Source: Stomoxys calcitrans (Eukaryota; Arthropoda; Insecta; Diptera; Muscidae). From it: a DNA stretch of 64,000 bases. The stretch spans positions 37,477,474 through 37,541,473 of the forward strand of contig NC_081553.1 of NCBI RefSeq assembly GCF_963082655.1. The letters run 5' to 3'. The position numbers were made by a program, and so were the translations under genes. Below are positions 31,330-42,842 of this stretch, piece by piece. Position 1 is the stretch's first letter; each line of letters begins with the position of its first letter. The notes below the pieces were generated by a model. It was not told the origin of the DNA. It saw only the letters and a list, made by a program, of their open reading frames with translations, and searched no databases.

Positions 31330-31559
31330 TACCTGGGTTCGAATCCTGGCAAGACCATCAGAAAAAATTTTCAGCAGAGGTTTTCTCCCCCCAATGCTGG
31401 CAACATTTATGGGGAACTATGCCATGTAAACACTTCTCTCCAAAGAGGTGTCGCACTGCGGCACGCCGTTCGGACTCGGCTATCTTATCTTTGAGCTTGA
31501 ACTTGACTCCGACTGCACTCATTGATATATAAGAAGTTTTCCCCTGTTCCTTAGTGGAA
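31330..31559 (+). mobile_element. tRNA-derived SINE, 5'-truncated
   Basis: It retains the B-box (CCTGGGTTCGAATCCTGG) and the SINE body: CATCAGAAAAAATTTTCAGC, CAAAGAGGTGTCGCACTGCG, then TTGAGCTTGAACTTGA and CCCCTGTTCCTTAGTGGAA. The A-box part is replaced by other sequence. Confidence 0.8.
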
Positions 31560-31590
31560 CGAGCACCTCAATTCCTGCTTGAGGTGCTCG
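31560..31590. other. perfect 12-bp hairpin
   Basis: CGAGCACCTCAA and TTGAGGTGCTCG pair perfectly around a 7-base loop. It lies directly between a SINE tail and a DINE-1 start. No poly-T terminator follows. Confidence 0.7.
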
Positions 31591-31602
31591 TATGCTGACC
31601 CT

Positions 31603-32650
31603 GTTTTTAAACCCTCCACTATAGGATGGGGGTATACTAATTTCGTCATTCTGTTTGTAACTCCTCAAAATATTCGTCTAAGACCCTATAAAGTATATAT
31701 ATTCTTGATCGTCATGTCATTTTAAGTCGATCTGGCCATGTCCGTCCGCCCATCCGTCTGTCCGTTCCATCCATCTGTTCATCCGTCTGTCTGTCGAAAG
31801 CACGCTAACTTTCAAAGGAGTATAGCTAGCCACTTGAAATTTTGCACGAATACTTCTTATAAGTGTAGGTCGGTTGGTATTGTAAATGGGACATATCGGT
31901 CCATGTTTTGATATATCTGCCATATAAACCGATCTTGGATCTTGACTTCTTGAGTCACTAAAGGGAGCAATTCTTATCCGATTTGGCTGAAATTTTGCAT
32001 GAGGTGTTTCGTTATGATTTCCAACAACTGTCTTGTGTGTGGTTCAAATCCGTCCATAACCTGATATAGCTGTCATATAAACCGATCTGGGGTCTTGACA
32101 TCTTCAGCCTCTAGAGGGCGCAATTCCTATCCGATTTGGCTGAAATTTCGCATGACGTGTTAAATTATGACTTCAAACAACTATGCTAAGTATGGTTCAA
32201 ATCGCTCCATAACCTGATATAGCTGCCATATAAACCGATCTTGAATTTTGACTTCTTGAGCCACTAGAAGGCGCAATTCTTATCCGATTTGGCTGAAACT
32301 TTGCACGACGTGTTATATTAAGGCTTCCAACAACTGTGCCAAAAATGGTTCAAATCGCTCCAAAACCTGATATAGCTGTCATATAAACTGATCTGGGATC
32401 TTGACTTCTTGAGCCTCCAGAGGGCTTAATTATTATCCGATTTGGCTGAAATTTTGTACAGCGTCTTCTCCCATAACCTTCAAACTACTTGTCAAATATG
32501 GTCCGAATCGGTCTATAGCCTGATACAGCTCTCATATAAACCGATCTCTCTATTTTACTTCTTGAGTCCCTAAAGGGTGCAATTCTTACTCGAATCGCCT
32601 GAAATTTTATACAATGACTTCTACTATGGTCTTCAACATTCAATTCAAAG
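31603..32650 (+). mobile_element. DINE-1-like: DINE-1/Helentron-like element (subfamily A)
   Basis: The start TTTTTAAACCCTCCACTATA pairs with GGGGGTATAC. The DINE-1 block (CCCTATAAAGTATATATATT, CTTGATCGTC) and a GTCY tract at 31740-31798 follow, then subfamily A units at 153-bp spacing with CTGATATAGCTGYCATATAA and GCCTCTAGAGGGCGCAATTC. It is truncated near the distal subterminal motif at 32640, with no terminal hairpin. Confidence 0.85.
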
Positions 32651-34129
32651 GAGTCAAAACTTTTTATCCGATCATTGAGTTCATCTCAAAAGAGAAACAA
32701 AGAAAACTTTTTATCGCTTAAAGGATAACCTCCTCCTTTCTTGAGAATCTTCGATGGTTAATAAAAAGACAAATTTTCTATGCACCACATAGTAGACCAC
32801 AATTTGTTCAAACCTTAAAATTGCCATAAATCTCCAAGTCAAAATTCCCAATTTTTATAGTTTATTTCCTTTCCAATAGATGTTATTAGAGCACTTATTG
32901 CTCTTATCTTAGTTTCAAATAACTCCCATGAAGTTTCGAGTAGTAAATCGACACGTAACATTTTTCTTGTTATCTTAACTTCCTTGGCACTTAACACTTG
33001 GCTGCGTAATGGCAATGGTTAAAGTGAATCTGCTGCTACACTCCAAACACCATATAAGTCATAAATCAAAATGCATAAATGTTTCCTCTCTCAGCAGATG
33101 TATCCTTTCAATTGAAAATTGGCTTATCGACGACCACAAACACACACAGATATTTCGTTGCTTCAAGATTCTATACACGCACCGGAATTTTGCAACAGGT
33201 TTATGGTGTTGGTGGTGGCGATCTATTTTTCTTTTTTTTTTCTTAAAACGGAATATACATCCGCTATTTGGTATTTATTTTTATAAATTTATTCCAACTT
33301 CAAAGATGACTTCCATGGCATGCCATGGCAGTCATTTCCTCTGACCGACCGCTTGCATGAAGGCACAACTCTGCAGAAGTTTTTATTTCCAAACAACATT
33401 TCCTTGCATTATGTGGCAATAATGATACCTGATCTAAGGAGAATTTGTGAACTACCCACAGATGCAGAGAGAAGACGCATGCAATTAACGTACCACCACT
33501 CCACCAAAGTCGTTGGGCAACTGGTCCAAAATCTAAAACAGAGACAGAAAATCCACTCAATTGCTGGAGTGCGCATGATGCCTGCTCCCCATGCGTTGTC
33601 GTCGTCGTCATCATTGTTAGCTGTTGTTCTTAACGCACTTTAATATCTTGCTTTTGGCCGACCTGCAACAAACAACAACGACGACTACCTGTATTACTCT
33701 GTCTGCCAGTCTTCCTACTCACATGCCTCGACAACTTCTTTTTCTTAGCGCTAGAATAGTTGTTTTCGGACAACACAACATTTGCTACTTCCGGTGATGG
33801 TGGCCAGTTTTTCTCAATGTCCATACGCAAACGCCTAGAGCACAAATGAAGAGAAAAATTCTTCTTTTTTTTATACACATAAAAAAAGGTTGGTCCAAAG
33901 CTTGAAACTAGAATAAGTATAGCATGAGCTGAAGAATCTATGCCCTTCTAGTAAAACGATTTAGCTTTAAACCTGATAGAGGCTATAGTCTTCTACCATG
34001 GCAAAGGCTATAGTTTGGCTAAGAACATTTTTATATGGTTACCAAGTTTTAGATCGCTAAACGTGGTGTCCATATGACGGAAGGGTTTTCCGTTGAATTT
34101 CTTTCATCTATTTTGCCACATTTAGAAAT
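32651..34129. other. non-repetitive stretch, no gene seen
   Basis: Frames of 82-111 codons overlap on both strands (33009-33643) without domains or splice logic I can defend. GCATGCCATGGCAGTCATTT near 33318 is locally palindromic. May be host single-copy DNA. Confidence 0.4.
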
Positions 34130-34311
34130 TCATTGAGTGTTCATCAGTGTCTCCGTAACATCATCTGATGGCAGCATACCAACTTTTTATTGTTTTTATA
34201 GGCACTACGAGGGTATAACCCCTGAAAATTTTTTCTGATCCCGCTACGATTTGAACCTAGGCGCTCAACTTCAAATGCCGACATGCTAACCTTGGCAACG
34301 ATGGATCCAAT
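34130..34311 (-). mobile_element. diverged tRNA-derived SINE
   Basis: The minus strand shows an A-box-like AAGGTTAGCATGTCGGC, a B-box-like GCGCCTAGGTTCAAATC and the body start AGAAAAAATTTTCAGGGG. The head matches the main SINE of this window; the downstream part differs. Confidence 0.6.
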
Positions 34312-34320
34312 ATTTATATA

Positions 34321-34556
34321 TTGGGTTGCCCAAAAAGTTATTGCGGATTTTTCATATAGTTGGCGTCGACAAATTTGTTCACAGCTTGTGACTCTGTAAT
34401 TGCATTCTTTCTTCTGACAGTTATCAGCTGTTACTTTTAGCTTGCTTTAGAAAAAAAGTGTAAAAAAAGTATATTTGATTAAAGTTCATTCTAAGTTTTA
34501 TTAAAAATGCATTTACTTTCTTTTAAAAAATCCGCAATTACTTTTTGGACAACCCA
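34321..34556 (+). mobile_element. mariner-like MITE, copy 4
   Basis: A 236-bp copy starting TTGGGTTGCCCAAAAAGTTA with TA before (34319-34320) and after (34557-34558). Its ITR has small changes at both ends. Confidence 0.88.
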
Positions 34557-34689
34557 TAGACATATATGTAGATTCCATATAAACCAATTTTGACTTCTTT
34601 CTAATCCTTTTTGACCTCATATTTTGCACGTGATGTTCTATATCTATACCAAGCATAGTGCAATCAAGTCATAATCAATGTAATACCCT

Positions 34690-35045
34690 CTGTCCCGGCA
34701 CGGCATAACTATGAAAACCATACAGTCTGGAACTTTGACCTTCGATCTGTGTGGTGGTCATATGTAGTTATCATGAGAAGCTCACCTGGGAGCTACCGGG
34801 CGCGTCCACAGGGTGCGGATAGTGGGATGCTTCGTTTATGTAGTAGCTGCAACTGCAGTCGCGGACAATCAGCGGTATCGAGCTATACTGAGTGTCTATA
34901 ATGCTCGATATGACAAGGCGAGATTTTTGACCCCTTTAAATAATCACGTTCCCGCGGCGATCGGTCCTATGGACCGGAACGAGCTTACGAGTTTGACGAT
35001 GATTGCAACCTCCATATGCAATGTGGCTACAACAACAACAACTAG
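34690..35045 (+). mobile_element. family G short retroposon, copy 1
   Basis: It starts near CCCGGCACGGCATAACTATG and ends in an (ACA)n tail (CTACAACAACAACAAC). Shared blocks with 52405-52787 include GGAACTTTGA..TCCGATCTGTGTGG, GAGCTACCGGGYGCGTCCAC and GCAGTCGCGGACAATCAGCG. No ORF of note; probably non-autonomous. Confidence 0.65.
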
Positions 35046-35860
35046 GTGTCCATGTGTGCTTCGCTACACCATTAAGTGTTTGTGACCCCCTTTTGACATG
35101 GTCAAAATTTGAAAATAATTTATATTCGTAGTCAACTCTCATATACATATCTCTCGTTAGAATCCCATATTGGCCCGTTTGGTATACATGTCCATTGGAA
35201 CCATAATTTTGGTGCGCGACGACCCCCCGGGAATTGACCCGTATTCGTATTCTACTGTCAAATATCTTTTATTAAAATTCGGTGGGCGACCTGCCTGGAG
35301 ATAGACCCTAAATGTTTGTAGAAGTTTCGTATTCTACTCTCAAGCATTTTTCGTTTGAATCACACACATGCCATGTGCTTTTGGGGGCGGGTTTTGAGAT
35401 GTACAGACCTTGGGACTTGACCCCAATTTTTCATAAAAGTTTCATATTCTATTCTATTTCATATTCATATTCCAATCACCTTTCATTTGATACCCATATT
35501 GTCCCAATTGGCAAACATGTCACAATTGGGCGGTTTTGGGGTAGGGGGGGGCCCCCTAACACTTGGGGTCAAATTGTTATATCAAGTTCGTACTCTTCTC
35601 TTAAATACCTTTCATTTGATACCCATATTGTTCCAATCGGTAAACATGTCCGTTTGGGTGGGATTTGGGGTAGGGCGTCCCCCACGGTTATTTGACCCTA
35701 AAGTTGTATACACTAATTTTGTGTTTTTGGGTTACCATAAAGGGAGGATACAAAATTTCAAATCGATGACCCTTTTCCGAGATCTGGTGTTTTTGAAAAG
35801 TGTGGTTAGAGTAAGAGTCTGCCCCCCGTAGATGACATAGATGATCTTCAGATTTGCCTC
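35046..35860. repeat. 127-bp-type tandem repeat (family F)
   Basis: The edge GACCCCCTTTTGACATGGTC is followed by units with ATTTGATACCCATATTGTCC and GGTAAACATGTCCGTTTGGG plus GGGGTAGGGCGTCCCCC. Same family as 25.1-26.7 kb. Confidence 0.62.
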
Positions 35861-36059
35861 TTGACCGTCAATGGGGCGTATTTTAAATCGTATATTACAA
35901 ATATTCTATGTGTTCTTCTATTATGACATACTTCCAAACATAAAGCGTTTGTGGGTGAACTTCTGAACTTCGTTTAAAGTTAGCGCAACAACTACTGACA
36001 AAACACGAATTAACCACTTACCAACCAGTTACAAACCGCCCTTTCCAAGTTCTTAATTC

Positions 36060-36540
36060 TCGTATGTTCCCGTCACAATGCGTTCTGCATCGTCCATGTA
36101 CCCCAATTTTTTGTTTGCTTACTTATCGACTAACCTTTCACGTTGTTACCAACTTACTAGTCTATTTACTACTAGTCCCTTACTTATCACTACTAGTCCC
36201 TTACTTATCACTACTAGTCCCTTACTCACTACTTACTAGTCCCTAACTTATCACTTATTTACCTTTCACCTTTTTACCAATCCCTTACTTACCACCTACT
36301 TACCAATCCCTTATTTGCCACCTACTTACCATTCCCTTATTTGCCACCTGCTTACTATCTACTTACCAACCACATACTTACCAACTTCCTTCTTTCCAAC
36401 CCCCTACTTAGCAACCACCTTCTATTAATTTACCAATCACATACTTACCAACCACCTTTTTACCAAATACCTACTTACCAACCCCCTACTTACCAACCAC
36501 CTACTAACTAATCACTTTCTCACCAACCTCCTACTTGCAA
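36060..36540. repeat. CTACTTACCAAYC minisatellite, left part
   Basis: Degenerate 15-bp-type units (CACCTACTTACCAAC) and a local TCACTACTAGTCCCTTACTTA repeat at 36170-36245. Continues after the SINE pair. Confidence 0.75.
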
Positions 36541-36839
36541 ATGCAAATTTGCCCATGAACATTCCATTAACGAAATGGGGCAAACTTCTCACAAATCAAA
36601 GAGTGCTGTCCCATTCAATTTTAAGCTCAATGATAAGGCCTACTTTTTATAGCCGAGTCCGAACGGCGTGCCGCAGAGCGGCACCTCTTTGGGAAGAAGT
36701 TTTTACATGGCAAAGTACCCCACAAATGTCGCCAGCATTAAAAGGGGATAACCACCGCCGAAAAGTTTTCTGATGTTTCTGCCAGGATTCGAAATCAGGC
36801 GTCTTAAGGCGGACATGCTAACCTCTGCGCTACGGTGAC
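36541..36839 (-). mobile_element. tRNA-derived SINE inside the minisatellite
   Basis: Nearly full SINE on the minus strand: head CACCGTAGCGCAGAGGTTAG (A-box), a damaged B-box, the body CTCTGCGGCACGCCGTTCGG and the tail near 36541-36600. The head meets a second SINE fragment at 36840. Confidence 0.85.
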
Positions 36840-36991
36840 CGAGTCCGAACGGCATGCTGCAATGCGACGCCTCTTTGTGTAGATTTTTTTTTACATTCCT
36901 GACATACCAGATTGTGTAGTATCTCACAAAAGTCCCAAGCATTAGAAGGGGATAGACATCGCTGACAAATCGTTTTATTATGTTCTCGCGG
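36840..36991 (-). mobile_element. second SINE fragment, same orientation
   Basis: The middle part only (GTCCGAACGGCATGCTGCAA through AAGCATTAGAAGGGGATAGA). It shares orientation with the SINE to its left; tandem insertion or partial duplication would explain it. Confidence 0.7.
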
Positions 36992-36999
36992 CGGCCTTC

Positions 37000-39118
37000 A
37001 ACCATCCACATAAGTACCAACCATCTTTCCCACCTACTTTCCAACTCCTAGTTACCAATCACAGACATTCCACCACCTTGTTACCAACCACTTACCTAGC
37101 AACCGCCTTCTTACCTATCACTTACCTTCTAACCACCTACTTTCCAATCACATATTTTCCAACCACCTACTAACTAATCTCGTACTTACCAACCATCTAC
37201 TGTCTACTACTCACCAATCACCTGCTTACCACCTTATTATCACCTTCTAATACCTACTTACCAACCATCTTCTATTTACTTACCGAACTTCCTACTTATC
37301 AACCACCTATTTACAAATCACGTACTTACCAATCACCTATTTACATATCACGTACTTGTCAACCGCCTTCTTACCAACTATCTTCCTCCCACACAACTAC
37401 TTAGCAACAACCTACATATCAATCACCTACTTACTGACCACCTACTTACCATTCATCTGCTTACCAACCACTTACTGCATCTTCACAATTACCAACCATT
37501 TAATTACCCACTCTCCAACCAACAACTTACCAATGTCCTGCTTTCCATCACCTACTTACCAAACACCATCTAATTACTTACCAATCACATACTTGCCAAC
37601 CACCTTCTTCCCAACCTACATATCAATCACCTACTTACCATTCATCTGCTTACCAACCACTTACTTAACAATGCATCTTCACAATTACCAACCAGTAAAT
37701 TACCCATACTTCAACCACCAACTTACCAATGTCCTGCTTTTCATCACCTTCTTACCAACCACCATCTATTTACTTACCAATCACATACTTGCCAACCACC
37801 TTCTACCCAACCATCTACCTACTTACTAACCATCCACTTACCCAGCACTTACTAACCATCCACGTAAGTTGCCAACTACACAATTACCAACGATCTAATT
37901 ACCCAACAACTAATTACCAACCACCTACTTACCAACTACTTACTTACCAACTACTTACTTACTAACTACCTACTTCCCAACCATCCAACCACTAGCTTAA
38001 CAATCACTTTCCATCAACGCATGTACCAACCATGTACCACCTAATTACCGATTACCTATATACCAGCACCTACTTACCAATCACTTATTTCCAGCACCTA
38101 CTACGCAACCACCTATTTTCCAGCACCTACATACCAATCGTATACTTACAGATCACACAGATACCAATCAGTGACCTATCAGTCGTCTTCTTTCTTATCA
38201 CTTACTTTCTAACCACCTACTTACCAATCACGTACTTTCCAACCACCCAGTTATCTACTTAACATGCGCGTTATTGGCAACCATCTACTTACCGACCAAC
38301 TGCTTACCAATCGCCTACTTACCAACCATCCACTTACCGACCAACCACTAGCTTAACAATCACTTACCATCGACGCATGTACCAACCATCTTTCCCACCC
38401 TGTTTCCAACTCCTAATTACCGATTACCTATATACCAGCACCTACTTATCAATCACCGATTTCCAGCACCTAATTACCGATTACCTATATACCAGTACCT
38501 ACTTACGAATCACCTATTTCCAGCACCTACTTCGCAACCACCTATTTTCCAGCACCTACATACCAATCGTATACTTACCAATCACACAGATACCAATTAG
38601 TTGCCTATCAACCGCCTTCTTTCTTATCACTTACTTTCTAACCACCTACTTACCAATCACGTACTTTCCAACCACCCAGTTATCTACTTAACATGCACGT
38701 TATTGGCAACAATATACTTACCGACCAACTACTTGCCAACCAACTACTTACCAATCGCCTACTTACCAATCGCCTACTTACCAATCGCCTACTTACCAAT
38801 CGCCTACTTACCAATCGCCTACTTACCAATCGCCTACTTACCAATCGCCTACTTACCAATCGCCTACTTACCAATCGCCTACTTACCAATCACCTACTTA
38901 ACAATCGCCTACTTAACAATTGCCTACTTACCAATCGCCTACTTACCAATCGCCTACTTACCAATCGCCTACTTACCAATCATCCACTTACCGACCGCCT
39001 ACTTACCAACCACTTATTTACCAATGGAATTGTTACCAACTACACAATTACCAATCAGCATCATTCCATATACTACTTACCAACCACTTACTAACCAACT
39101 GCCTACCCACCAATAAAT
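37000..39118. repeat. CTACTTACCAAYC minisatellite, main part
   Basis: A long array of degenerate 15-bp units. It is purest at about 38756-38890 (CGCCTACTTACCAAT). A higher-order repeat of about 430 bp is visible: TTATCTACTTAACATGCGCG-type phrases at 38251 and 38680. Another duplicated block covers 37370-37560 and 37610-37800. Open frames on both strands (YLPIA repeated) follow from 15 bp being five codons. Confidence 0.9.
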
Positions 39119-40481
39119 ACCCAAGCATTTGGTAATTACCCGGTAGAAAAACATCTGTAGGAATTCGGTATATGGTGTCAACTCGCTAAAACTGCAAAAC
39201 CATAATCATAAAACGAAAAACTGTAAATTAAAATTATCTTCGCCTTTACAGGCAAAAAAACGTGGTAATGGTTTCGGTTTAGTGCTTCATTTAGAATTTT
39301 TTGGAACCATATTGTAGAAAAATAGTCAATAGATCTAGAATATGAATTAGGTTTAAGATGTTTACTTTTTGATATGAAATGGTACCAAAAACGTATCTCT
39401 TATACTTTTTGTCTAGGCGTTGATAAATCACTCTGTCAGTTGCCCAACTCTAGTAAAGGTACTAAATACCTTTAGTACCACATGGCTGAGGTTGGTAGGT
39501 AGGTTGAGGTAGCCTACTTCATTGGTGCCATACATGGTACTAAATGGCCCAAAACGTCCATTATCCCAAACGCTTATATTCTGCAAAACATTAAACTAAG
39601 AAAAGTTATAAAAATCTTAATTAAAAAACATTTTTATAAATATTAAATTTATAAAATTGAGAAAAATACATTTCTTTAAAAATTTTCAAAAACTTAAATT
39701 TAAAGAAAAAAAAAATATTTAAAAGTTCAATTTTTTAAAAACGAATCTTTTCAGTGTACCAAAATTTGTCTGCAACCAGGCTTGGCTAGGTAGTGTACAA
39801 TACCTACAAGCAATTCACATCTTTTTCCTAGCTTACATTCTAGCTGTCCACATCTTTTCCGGTTCATTTTATACTTTTTTAATAACCCTTTTAGAAAGTA
39901 CTCTCTTTCTCACTGCATGTTTTAGTTTTTTTTTCTTTTGCCCAGAATGTATATCACCTCATTCGATACAATCACTTTGGTGTGATGTGAGGTATTATCG
40001 AACATCTTTATAAATGTTGTTATTACACTTTATTAATGTTATTAATCATATGGCCCGTCCTGGGCCACAACCAAACCAAACCAAACCAAGCTGTGCATCA
40101 TAGTCACTAAGTGTAGTCAGTCACATACAGACACAAGCAACTGGTAGTGTAATCGGCCTACTACCATCCGTTCTTTTATGGATCTTACATTCTTACATTT
40201 ATAATTACTTAACTACCGGTTATGGCATCAATTAATCCTTAGAGGATAAAATCATCATTCCATAATAATCCTTAATTCCATTTTAGATAAATGAAATGAT
40301 GAAAGATTATATTTTGCAGTAATTAAAGTCTCAGGGAAGAGCATAGTTTTATGTAATAGAAATTGGTGATTAAAGTGAAAAGCAAAACTTTTGTATAATC
40401 ATAAAATTAAAAAAAAAATCATATATTCGTTAAATGTTGGTACTATTTTTCTCATTCATTTCTTTTTTACAATTGTTTTTT
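39119..40481. other. mostly AT-rich, one GTACC-repeat patch
   Basis: 39360-39550 carries GGTACCAAAAACGTATC and TAAATACCTTTAGTACCA, like the repeat around the LINE at 9-14 kb. The rest shows poly-A/T runs and no gene. Confidence 0.45.
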
Positions 40482-40716
40482 TTGGGTTGCCCAAAAAGTA
40501 ATTGCGGATTTTTCATATAGTCGGCGTTGACAAATTTTTTCACAGCTTGTGACTCTGTAATTGCATTCTTTCTTCTGTCAGTTATCAGCTGTTACTTTAG
40601 CTTGCTTTAGAAAAAAAGTGTAAAAAAGTATATTTGATTAAAGTTCATTCTAAGTTTTATTAAAAATGCATTTACTTTCTTTTAAAAAATCCGCAATTAC
40701 TTTCTGGGCAACCCAA
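40482..40716 (+). mobile_element. mariner-like MITE, copy 5
   Basis: A 235-bp copy with both inverted ends (TTGGGTTGCCCAAAAAGTAA). TA follows the right end; the left side reads TT, so that half of the duplication is lost or mutated. Confidence 0.87.
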
Positions 40717-40816
40717 TATTATTTGGAATCCGTTTTATGTAAAGCATTGCAATAGGATTGAGTATATCCAAAAAAGGTTTTTGATATTGATTGAAACCTG
40801 AGGCAACAAACATAGA

Positions 40817-41040
40817 ACAAGTAAGAGCATGCTAAGTTCGGCCGGGCCGAATCTTATATACCCTCCACCATGGATCGCATTTGTCGACTTCTTTGCGCTG
40901 TATCTCTTTTTGGACAAACAAAGAATAATGAATAAGGACTGTTGTGCTATTGCAGCTATATCAAGTTATAGTCCGATTCGGACCATAAATGAATTGAATG
41001 CTAAACAGTGTAGAAGTCATTGTGTAATAGCATATATTTT
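40817..41040 (-). mobile_element. DINE-1-like: DINE-1-like terminal fragment
   Basis: AACAAGTAAGAGCATGCTAA is followed by the palindrome TTCGGCCGGGCCGAA (40837-40851) and CTCCACCATGGATCGCATTT. Only this terminus and part of one unit remain. Confidence 0.78.
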
Positions 41041-41199
41041 TCTAACATTCTCTGAAAAGTAATTACATTTTTGATCTCATAATATTAATGATTGTCTGTG
41101 CCATTGATGGAGTTTTTAATGTTTTTAAGTTTTAAAAGGAAATTATTGCTATATCTAATATCAACAGTTTGGTTCCCCACCATGGTAGTAATTTTCACT

Positions 41200-42842
41200 T
41201 TTGATTTATTTAAATATGGGTTCTGTTGTTAGCAATTATGCAAATTTTAGTTCTGTTTTGGGCACAATGGTTGGGAAATTTAATGTGCGACATATAAATT
41301 GTCAGACTATTCGACCCTCTCCAAATTCTGTCAAGTTTGACGAGCTCAAGTCGATTTTGTCTGAATCCAAGCTGGATGTTTTTGGAATTTCTGAGAGATG
41401 GCTGAAACCTGTTGATTCTAGTAAAGCCGTTAGTATTCCGGGCTACAGATTTTCCAGAAATGACCGTGATGGGATGAGGGGTAGTGGAGTAGGTGTATAT
41501 TTGTCAAATACTTTGAAACACAAAGCTGTGTTTCGTTCTTCTGTTTTGGGAAAATGTGAGTCCCTTTTCCTTGAAATAACCTCTGGTAATATGAATCTCT
41601 TATTTGGTGTGGTTTATCTTCCCCCTGTCGGCGATATCATGTCTTTTGAGGACCAACACTATGACATTCTTTTGAACCACTCAAAAGTCATTTTTGTGGG
41701 TGATTTTAACTCCGATTTATTTAATGTATCGATGATTACCTTATTGCGATCTGTTTGTATTAAGCTTGATTTATCTATTGTACACAATTCTAGACCGACC
41801 CATTATAGTGTTGCTCATGGATCATCATCTTTAATAGATTTTATGCTAGTAAGTGATGGCTCAATGACCTGTTACTCTAATCAAGTTCACTGTCCATTCA
41901 TTTCTCACCACGCACTTATTTTTTTTTCATCTTTTAATATCATTTTGGCGGCTTTTGAGAACATAAATAGAGTACTGGTACTACTATGGACATATTGATT
42001 GGGACGGCCTTCTTATGCAGCCTTCTTTAACACTTCTGAAGTCGATGATTTAGATGCTCGTATCACCTTGCTTTTTGATTATCATTTTGCGTTCGTGCCT
42101 GTTGTAAGAAAAAGGATTCACAATGATGGCGGTGATTGGATGAAGTGCAGTAAGATTTTGTCTGCTCTGAATCTTAGAGATTTATCATATAGTGCATATC
42201 AAGAGCATCGTACTCCTGAGAATTGGAGGACTTTTTGTAAATATCGGAACAAGGCCAAATCCGTTATACGGAAGGAGAGAAATAGATATTATTCTGAACG
42301 ATTTGGTAGTTTAGATTCCAAGGACTTTTTGGCGTGTTCTTTAGGGTTCTGGTTGCTTTGGTGATGACAATCTAATGTATGATGGTGATGTTGATACGGT
42401 TAACAATTTTTTTGGTTCCGGTGTTCGAGCTAACCGACCTATTAATATTGAATTTAAATCATTTCCCGATATTGGAGATTCGGTTTCTTTTCGTTGTGTA
42501 AATACTGATGATGTTGCGTTAGCTTTAGGAAAAATTAAGGCTAAGTCCACTGGTGTTGATGGTATTCCTATCAAGTTTCTTAAACTTTTATTTCCCTACA
42601 CTTCTGATTTGAATTGGGATTTTTTTAATTCTATTTTGATTTCTTCTGTGTTTCCTGATGTATTGAAAAAATTTCGCTTGTAGTACCAATTCCTAACTCT
42701 TCTATTATTCGTGGTCCTGATGATGTAAGACCTATTTAAATTCTTCCAGTACTTTCTAAAGTTTTCGAACATATTCTTAAAGACCAGATAATGTTGGGTG
42801 CAAGGCATAAAATTATTGATTCCCAATATGCGTTTCGATCAG
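41200..42842 (+). pseudogene. LINE 5' half: endonuclease and RT start
   Basis: The APE-type endonuclease spans about 41279-41940: HINCQTIRPSPNSVKFDELK, LDVFGISERWLKP, SGVGVYLSNTLKHKAVF, GDFNSDLF and a final SHH.L-like end. A second segment (41999-42364) includes DYHFAFVPVVRKRIHNDGGD and YRNKAKSVIRKERNRYY. RT begins with GKIKAKSTGVDGIPIKFLK (about 42528) and the strand ends at DSQYAFRSG (about 42818-42844). Stops and shifts near 41996, 42340 and 42680 kill it. No RNase H is seen in the remaining parts. The motifs fit a Jockey/CR1-group element; clade unsure. The frame continues on the other strand at 44107. Confidence 0.75.

Noticed and set aside
33009..33643. Overlapping frames of 100-111 codons
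   Set aside because: Both strands are open, no motif, no splice support; I could not argue for a gene.
38601..39116. Open frames on both strands over the CTACTTACCAAT array
   Set aside because: 15-bp unit equals five codons; no start context or domain.
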